A stretch of DNA of 64,000 bases from assembly GCA_013146195.2 (NCBI GenBank), contig CM028382.1, positions 115,395,023-115,459,022 of the forward strand. The letters are read 5' to 3'. This document shows positions 59,252 to 64,000 of the stretch, in pieces (the first letter of the stretch is position 1; each line of letters starts with the position of its first letter). The position numbers and the translations under genes are program-made. This DNA is from Codonopsis lanceolata (lineage: Eukaryota; Streptophyta; Magnoliopsida; Asterales; Campanulaceae). The notes beneath the pieces were generated by a model that ran no database searches, was not told the origin of the DNA, and saw only the letters and a program-made list of their open reading frames with translations.

Positions 59252-59399
59252 ACACTAGTTGTAGGGCTAGCATTACTCCACTTTTATTGCCTTTAAACTA
59301 ATTAAAAAAACCCCTTTAATTTCTTAAATAACTGCTCTATTACTTAAATTTACAACACCCACACCTTGATTTAAGGTTACTTTATTAGATTTATCACAT

Positions 59400-59760
59400 G
59401 GGCGGATGCATGTATGTCTAATAGGATGGTGGCATTAGTTAAATATTGTCATTTGACCCGGTTGATGAATATACATGGTCTTTGATAGACATAAACCACT
59501 TGGTCAACCACTGGTCGATCTGATAAACCAGTTGTCGATCAAATGGTTTACACTGGTTTATTGATAAACCAGTTGTCGACCAAGTGGTTTACACTGGTTT
59601 ATAACCAGTGTAAATCACTTAGCCGACAACTGGTTTATCTGTCGACTAGTGGAGAAACTAGAGATTTCGGATGTTGAGAGATACATTTTTACTGGTTTAC
59701 CGATAAACCAGTGGTGGTTTATCAATAAACCAGGCCATAAAAGAGTTTTTTTTTAGTGAG
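59400..59760. repeat. hairpin-rich region built from 'gataaaccagt' motifs
   Basis: Between about 59490 and 59730, 'ggtttatcgataaacc'-like motifs and their inverses occur many times. They include a perfect local palindrome 'acactggtttataaccagtgt' (59589-59609) and flanking 'gaccaagtggttt / aaatcacttagc' pairs. The structure is a cluster of nested inverted repeats with no coding sequence. Confidence 0.65.
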
Positions 59761-60168
59761 GCTACAAATGACCAAGTCATCATTAACTTGGCCATTTTTG
59801 TAAATACCCCAATAAGATGCAAGTGAACCTAATTTCAAATTTTATTTATTTTTCGTAGCCGTCCAACTTCACCATCCATTTAAGAAAGAAAAAAACAGAG
59901 TTTACTTTAACTTGATTAAGACGATATTACGAACATTTTTTATAAAATGAATTTTTCTTCTTTAATTCATCGTGTATTGGTAGGTTGAGCCGTGAGAGAG
60001 TGTACAGATTATGACGATCAAGACCTACTCAAAAGTAAAAGATATCAAAATTTGGTACGAGGGAAAGTACCAAATTTCATTCACCTCTCCTAGACTCCTA
60101 GTAACACACCTAATTTTAGTACCCTTCACTTTGACCATATATTTATGTTATAATATGTGTTTGTAAGT
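59761..60168. other. intergenic DNA
   Basis: No gene or element edge recognised. Confidence 0.5.
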
Positions 60169-60170
60169 TA

Positions 60171-60428
60171 CTCCCTATGTCCCTAAATAATCGTTCTGGT
60201 TGACCCGACGTACAGTTTAATAAAACACAATTGACTTGATTATTTATATTGGTTTAATGTGTAGTTTCCTTTAAAACCTATGTGTATGTGACCCATAATT
60301 AAAGTAGGGTGAAAAAGTAAGGGTAAAGTGGTAAATGCGATATTCTAAAAAGGTAAGTTTCAAACTGGACAATTATTTTGAGACGGACGAAAAAGGAAAG
60401 GAAGTCGATAATTTAGGAACGGAGGGAG
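60171..60428. mobile_element. Stowaway-like MITE, 258 bp, upstream of the ALKBH10B-like gene
   Basis: Ends ctccctatgtccctaaataatcg / cgataatttaggaacggagggag are inverted repeats between TA dinucleotides. It lies about 340 bp upstream of the gene's TATA box, so it could influence the promoter. Confidence 0.87.
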
Positions 60429-60764
60429 TATTATATATTAATTTTTTTAATTTTGTTTTTATATTTTGATATGTGTTGGATATAATTTTTTTCAAATTTA
60501 TTATTATATCAAATTTTGATGTTTATGATTGAAAATGAATATCGGATACTCTAAACCTATAAATAATATAACTAATAGAAATCAAAATTTAATTTTAATT
60601 CCGGCATGTATCAGACTTGCCTAACGAAGCAAGGCCCAGCTAGTTAGCCACGCTTGATTTCAATATTACCACGTTGCCAACTGTTTGCCGTATGAGAAAT
60701 TGACATGTAATCAACTGGTCCCACAAGTACGGAGTTGCCACCACGCTCCATGAATTCATCAAAC

Positions 60765-60770
60765 TATAAA
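60765..60770 (+). promoter_or_regulatory. TATA box of the ALKBH10B-like gene
   Basis: TATAAA stands about 30 bp before a pyrimidine-rich stretch (ctctctcttcctctctcc) typical of plant transcription starts and leaders, and 207 bp before the start codon. Confidence 0.6.
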
Positions 60771-60971
60771 TCTACTAAAAACCCCTCCCAGGCCAAACCC
60801 TCACTTTCATTTCTCTCTCTTCCTCTCTCCAAATTTTGTATAGAATTTTATTTACTATCTATCTCTGCAAAAAATAAAATAAAAATCATAGAGAATCAGA
60901 AAAATTTTGGGCCGCTACGTAATCATTCCGGAGAGCAATTCATAGTTGAAAACACCTGAGAGACGATAAGC

Positions 60972-61515
60972 ATGCCGCCGGCAGCCGGCGTTACGTCGCC
61001 TTCGGATCGAGTTCCATTGATGATGCCGGCGACTGTTCAACCGGCTCCTGCTATGATGCCTGATTCCTTCGCTAAGGACGCCATTATCGCCTGGTTCCGA
61101 GGTGAGTTCGCTGCGGCAAACGCTATTATCGATGCGCTCTGTAACCACCTCACTCAGCTGGAGGCCGCTGGTTGTGGAGCCGGAGAAAGATCGGATTACG
61201 AGGCGGTGTTCGCGGCAATCCACCGGCGTCGACTGAATTGGATCCCGATTCTTCAGATGCAGAAGTACTATTCTATTGCCGACGTTACTCTAGAGCTCCG
61301 ACAAGTCGCAGAGGAGAAAAAGGTGAAAGGTGGAGAATGCGAGGATGCGAAGAAGATTGAGGAAATGAATGTTTCAGTTTTATTGAATGAGAAAGAGAAG
61401 AGCCGTGAAATTTCTGAGGAGGAATCAATGGAGTGTAACGAAAATGCCGGTGATGAGGGGGTTGATGAAGATTCAATGAGAGACGATTCACCGGAGAGTG
61501 AGATTACTGATACAG
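60972..61515 (+). CDS. RNA demethylase ALKBH10B-like, first coding exon (181 codons plus one base)
   Basis: ATG at 60972 (MPPAAGVTSP) is the first start after the leader. The exon ends at a consensus donor (acag|gtaagt) after one base of a codon. A Pro/Met/Ala-rich start is followed by FAKDAIIAWFRGEFAAANAI (residues 33-52) and by YEAVFAAIHRRRLNWIPILQ (76-95). These blocks are what I recall of the conserved N-terminal region of plant ALKBH10B-type proteins. From about residue 113 the sequence is Glu/Lys-rich and then acidic. The Fe(II)/2-oxoglutarate dioxygenase domain is not in this exon and should lie in later exons. Arabidopsis ALKBH10B removes m6A from mRNA and affects flowering (family knowledge). 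Identity rests on the N-terminus only. Confidence 0.72.
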
Positions 61516-61799
61516 GTAAGTATTGATTTGATCGTTTAGATTTCTGATTTCATTCCATTTATTTTCCTCTCTCTTTGTCTTTGTTTCTGAATTTAATGAG
61601 TTGGTAGGTAACAAGCAGGGGATAATAATTCGGTGTTAATGTCAGTCGTGACAACAAATTGACTATTTAAATCAGGATCTACTGTATTCTCTGGATCAAT
61701 CCGCTCTTTGATTTCTCTGTTCTTTGTTTCTGTATATTTTTTAAATACCAGAAATGACAGATTATATGAAAATTCATTTTCTCCATTTTATATGCTTAA

Positions 61800-61832
<33 letters not shown>

Positions 61833-64000
61833 TTTTGTTAATGATCAACATTTTTTTTAATCAAACTAGTCCTGTGTATATCATTCATCGTAATTTCTCC
61901 CATATTTTGCAACTGTTGATGAGAATTATAGATTTAGTTCCCTTGATTTTCATTTCAATTATGGCTTCTTCTTTTTTATAGGCAAGTATTATGGCTTTGG
62001 ATAGAGAATTCCGTCCTAAAATTAATTCTCCCAGAAAGCTGCAATGTCAAACTGATGAATTGAGCACAGCTTACTCTGTTTCATTTATTTTAATTTATTT
62101 TATGGTGTTAGATATTTTGCCGAAATAGTTTTTAGCTGTAAAATAAAATGATTACTAATACGCCTGATACTTTTTCGAGGTATCGATGTATAAGAAATTC
62201 GAGGTCTCTCCAAAATTTCCCTGCAAAGGTGATTTTTTGCTTTCCAAATTTGGTGTAAACAGTTAGTTTGGGGAGTAGCGAATACTACTAGTACCACCCT
62301 CCTATAAGACCTGATTTCACCTCGAGATGCGTGTCAATATCATTAAATTTACATATACATATGGGCGGCGGATGTTTACTGATCTCGTTTAACGGACGGA
62401 CGTCACCACCTGCGTTCTGTTAGTTAGTTCAGCGGTGCTGCTGACATCTAGTCAATTTATTTATTTACTCCTTGGTCTAGTTTTTTTTTTTTTTCCGAAA
62501 GTCTAAAATGTATTTATTTACTCCTAGGTCTTGTTAATAGATTTATTAATAATTTTATAAGGATAGAACTATTTGTTTATGATTAGTTTTTTTAGAAGAC
62601 CGCTTTAACTAACTACGGGTAAAGAGAATCAATCTTACAAAAAAAAATATATCTGTAAAAACTATTTATCCAAGTTTTTATCTTTGTTTAATTACCTATG
62701 TAAATAAGACGAAAGGAGTATTGATTATAGTTGGTGATTAGTTTGGGTTTCCTAAGTATGCCACAGTTGAACCTAATTCAACAATATGCCTAATTCAACA
62801 ATATGGGAAACAAACCAGCTATCCATTCAAACTAATTCTTGGGAGAAATTCTGGTTCACTTTTGGGGGATTTTCAGTTACGAGTCAAATATATGCATAGT
62901 CCGATATCAATTGATTCATAGTAATGATACTACTGTAGCTATATAAGTCATTAATTTCCAACCCCTAGGTAGCGGAACTCGGTGTCAACAACTCGTTTGA
63001 CTGGACTGAGTCAACTCCCCTGCCGGCTTTCCAAAAATAAAGGCCAAGATTCAAAACAGTTTGGACGACGGGATAACATATCCAGTGTTGGAATGTTGGT
63101 ACTGTACGTTAGTGTTTTTTTCTGCTCTTTTCTTTTCATTTTCCACTTTTTTCAGTTTGTCCTCACTACGTTAGTGGGGAGAGGGGAGTGGAGCTAGTGC
63201 TGCCTGCGTATGCTTATTCCTTTTGTGGATTGTACAAAAGCTGTAAAACCATTTTCGGTAACGACAGGGCGTCCACACGTTAAAATTAGCAAGTTGGCAG
63301 ATTACGTTGTATGATTACAATTCACAAGGCTGCTAATCACTATGTCTTCAAATTACATGCACGAGATAATTTATGTATTTTAAAGGAAAGGGACGGTGAT
63401 AACAAATGATCGTTTAGTATTGGTACTTGACTGGCAATAATGAGGTCCAAATTCACAACTGTCTTCTTCAGTTTGGAGAAAACTAGATGACCCATGGCAA
63501 AGACAATAACTATTATTGGAAAATGCACATGCTTCTTTAGTTCTTTGAGTAATTTACTTGAGGAAATTAATAACTGGCAAGTAAAAGAAATGGAAAGACA
63601 AAAAATTGGTGTAAATACATTAAGATTGTACTAGATCAAAGTAATCTTGAATATTTGTGAAATATTTTCAAAGATTGTAATCCGTGTTTTCTTCTTGTTT
63701 TTCATCTTTACTCGATGATGCTATCCTGTCTTCATTACGATGATATTCTAGTAATAAGAAAAGGCTAAATCAATGATTTCATGTTATTGTTGCTATAAAT
63801 ACCTTTGTTATTAGATTATCAGGATCTGACTATTATCTGACTGCATCAGAAATCTTTCTCTCAGAATCCCTTCTGTAATTAGCAATTTACTATACCCCTA
63901 AAATGATCTAATTCAAAATATTTTTGGGTGAATTGGTTGGAATTAAAATAGATCAGATGGTCAAGGAGGTGACATGCTCATTTTTTCAGAATTTCTTTTC
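61516..64000 (+). other. probable first intron of the ALKBH10B-like gene
   Basis: No following exon with dioxygenase features could be found up to the window end. The stretch holds a compound (TA)n(CA)n microsatellite at about 61800-61831 and a poly-T run near 62480. No separate gene is recognised, though a further exon could have been missed. Confidence 0.5.
61800..61831. repeat. (TA)n(CA)n microsatellite
   Basis: Alternating TA followed directly by alternating CA, in the presumed intron. Confidence 0.9.

Noticed and set aside
60750..60959. Frame starting upstream of the ALKBH10B-like exon
   Set aside because: Its ATG lies upstream of the TATA box, so it would not be in the mRNA; the conserved protein starts at 60972.

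Overview
The window looks like nuclear DNA of a flowering plant, probably a eudicot. Genes have GT-AG introns, intergenic DNA is AT-rich, and many transposon families typical of plants are present: Stowaway-like, PIF/Harbinger-like, hAT and Mutator-like (MULE) elements, Copia-type and other LTR retrotransposons, a TRIM and SINE-like retroposons. I see no rRNA gene, tRNA gene or CRISPR array. The species cannot be told from this stretch alone.

Three protein-coding loci are supported. (1) 4083-10534 (+) is an 11-exon gene for a 343-residue homologue of SP1, the RING-type E3 ubiquitin ligase of the chloroplast outer envelope; every splice junction reads in phase. (2) 12995-13543 (+) is a single-exon gene for a 182-residue basic protein of unknown function with a duplicated 20-residue motif. 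(3) 60972-61515 (+) is the first coding exon of an ALKBH10B-like RNA demethylase gene; the catalytic exons are not recognisable and probably lie beyond the window. The three genes have no visible functional link.

The rest is mostly transposable-element sequence, and much of it can be resolved by target-site duplications (TSDs). SP1 intron 8 carries three insertions: a 420-bp hAT MITE, a 114-bp fold-back MITE and a 596-bp TRIM. At 1.8-3.7 kb and 16.8-19.0 kb lie several copies of an unclassified element family with an internal degenerate array. At 28.4-32.0 kb are PIF/Harbinger-like MITEs and a fold-back MITE interrupted by a dimeric SINE-like retroposon with a 19-bp TSD. At 32.1-37.1 kb a coding-defective Copia element with nearly identical LTRs sits inside a Stowaway-like MITE.

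From 37.7 kb rightward there are two solo LTRs (37694-38280 and 50097-51158), a truncated RPS29 gene fragment (39402-39463), a 2.27-kb MULE (43120-45392), and a Pack-MULE (46649-48141) that carries a broken fragment resembling LPEAT1 and lies inside another Stowaway-like MITE. A tandem duplication fills about 52.86-54.87 kb. A three-level nest (hAT inside hAT inside a fold-back MULE) occupies 55398-58664. Coordinates of TE edges with TSDs are precise; edges described as approximate were judged by eye.
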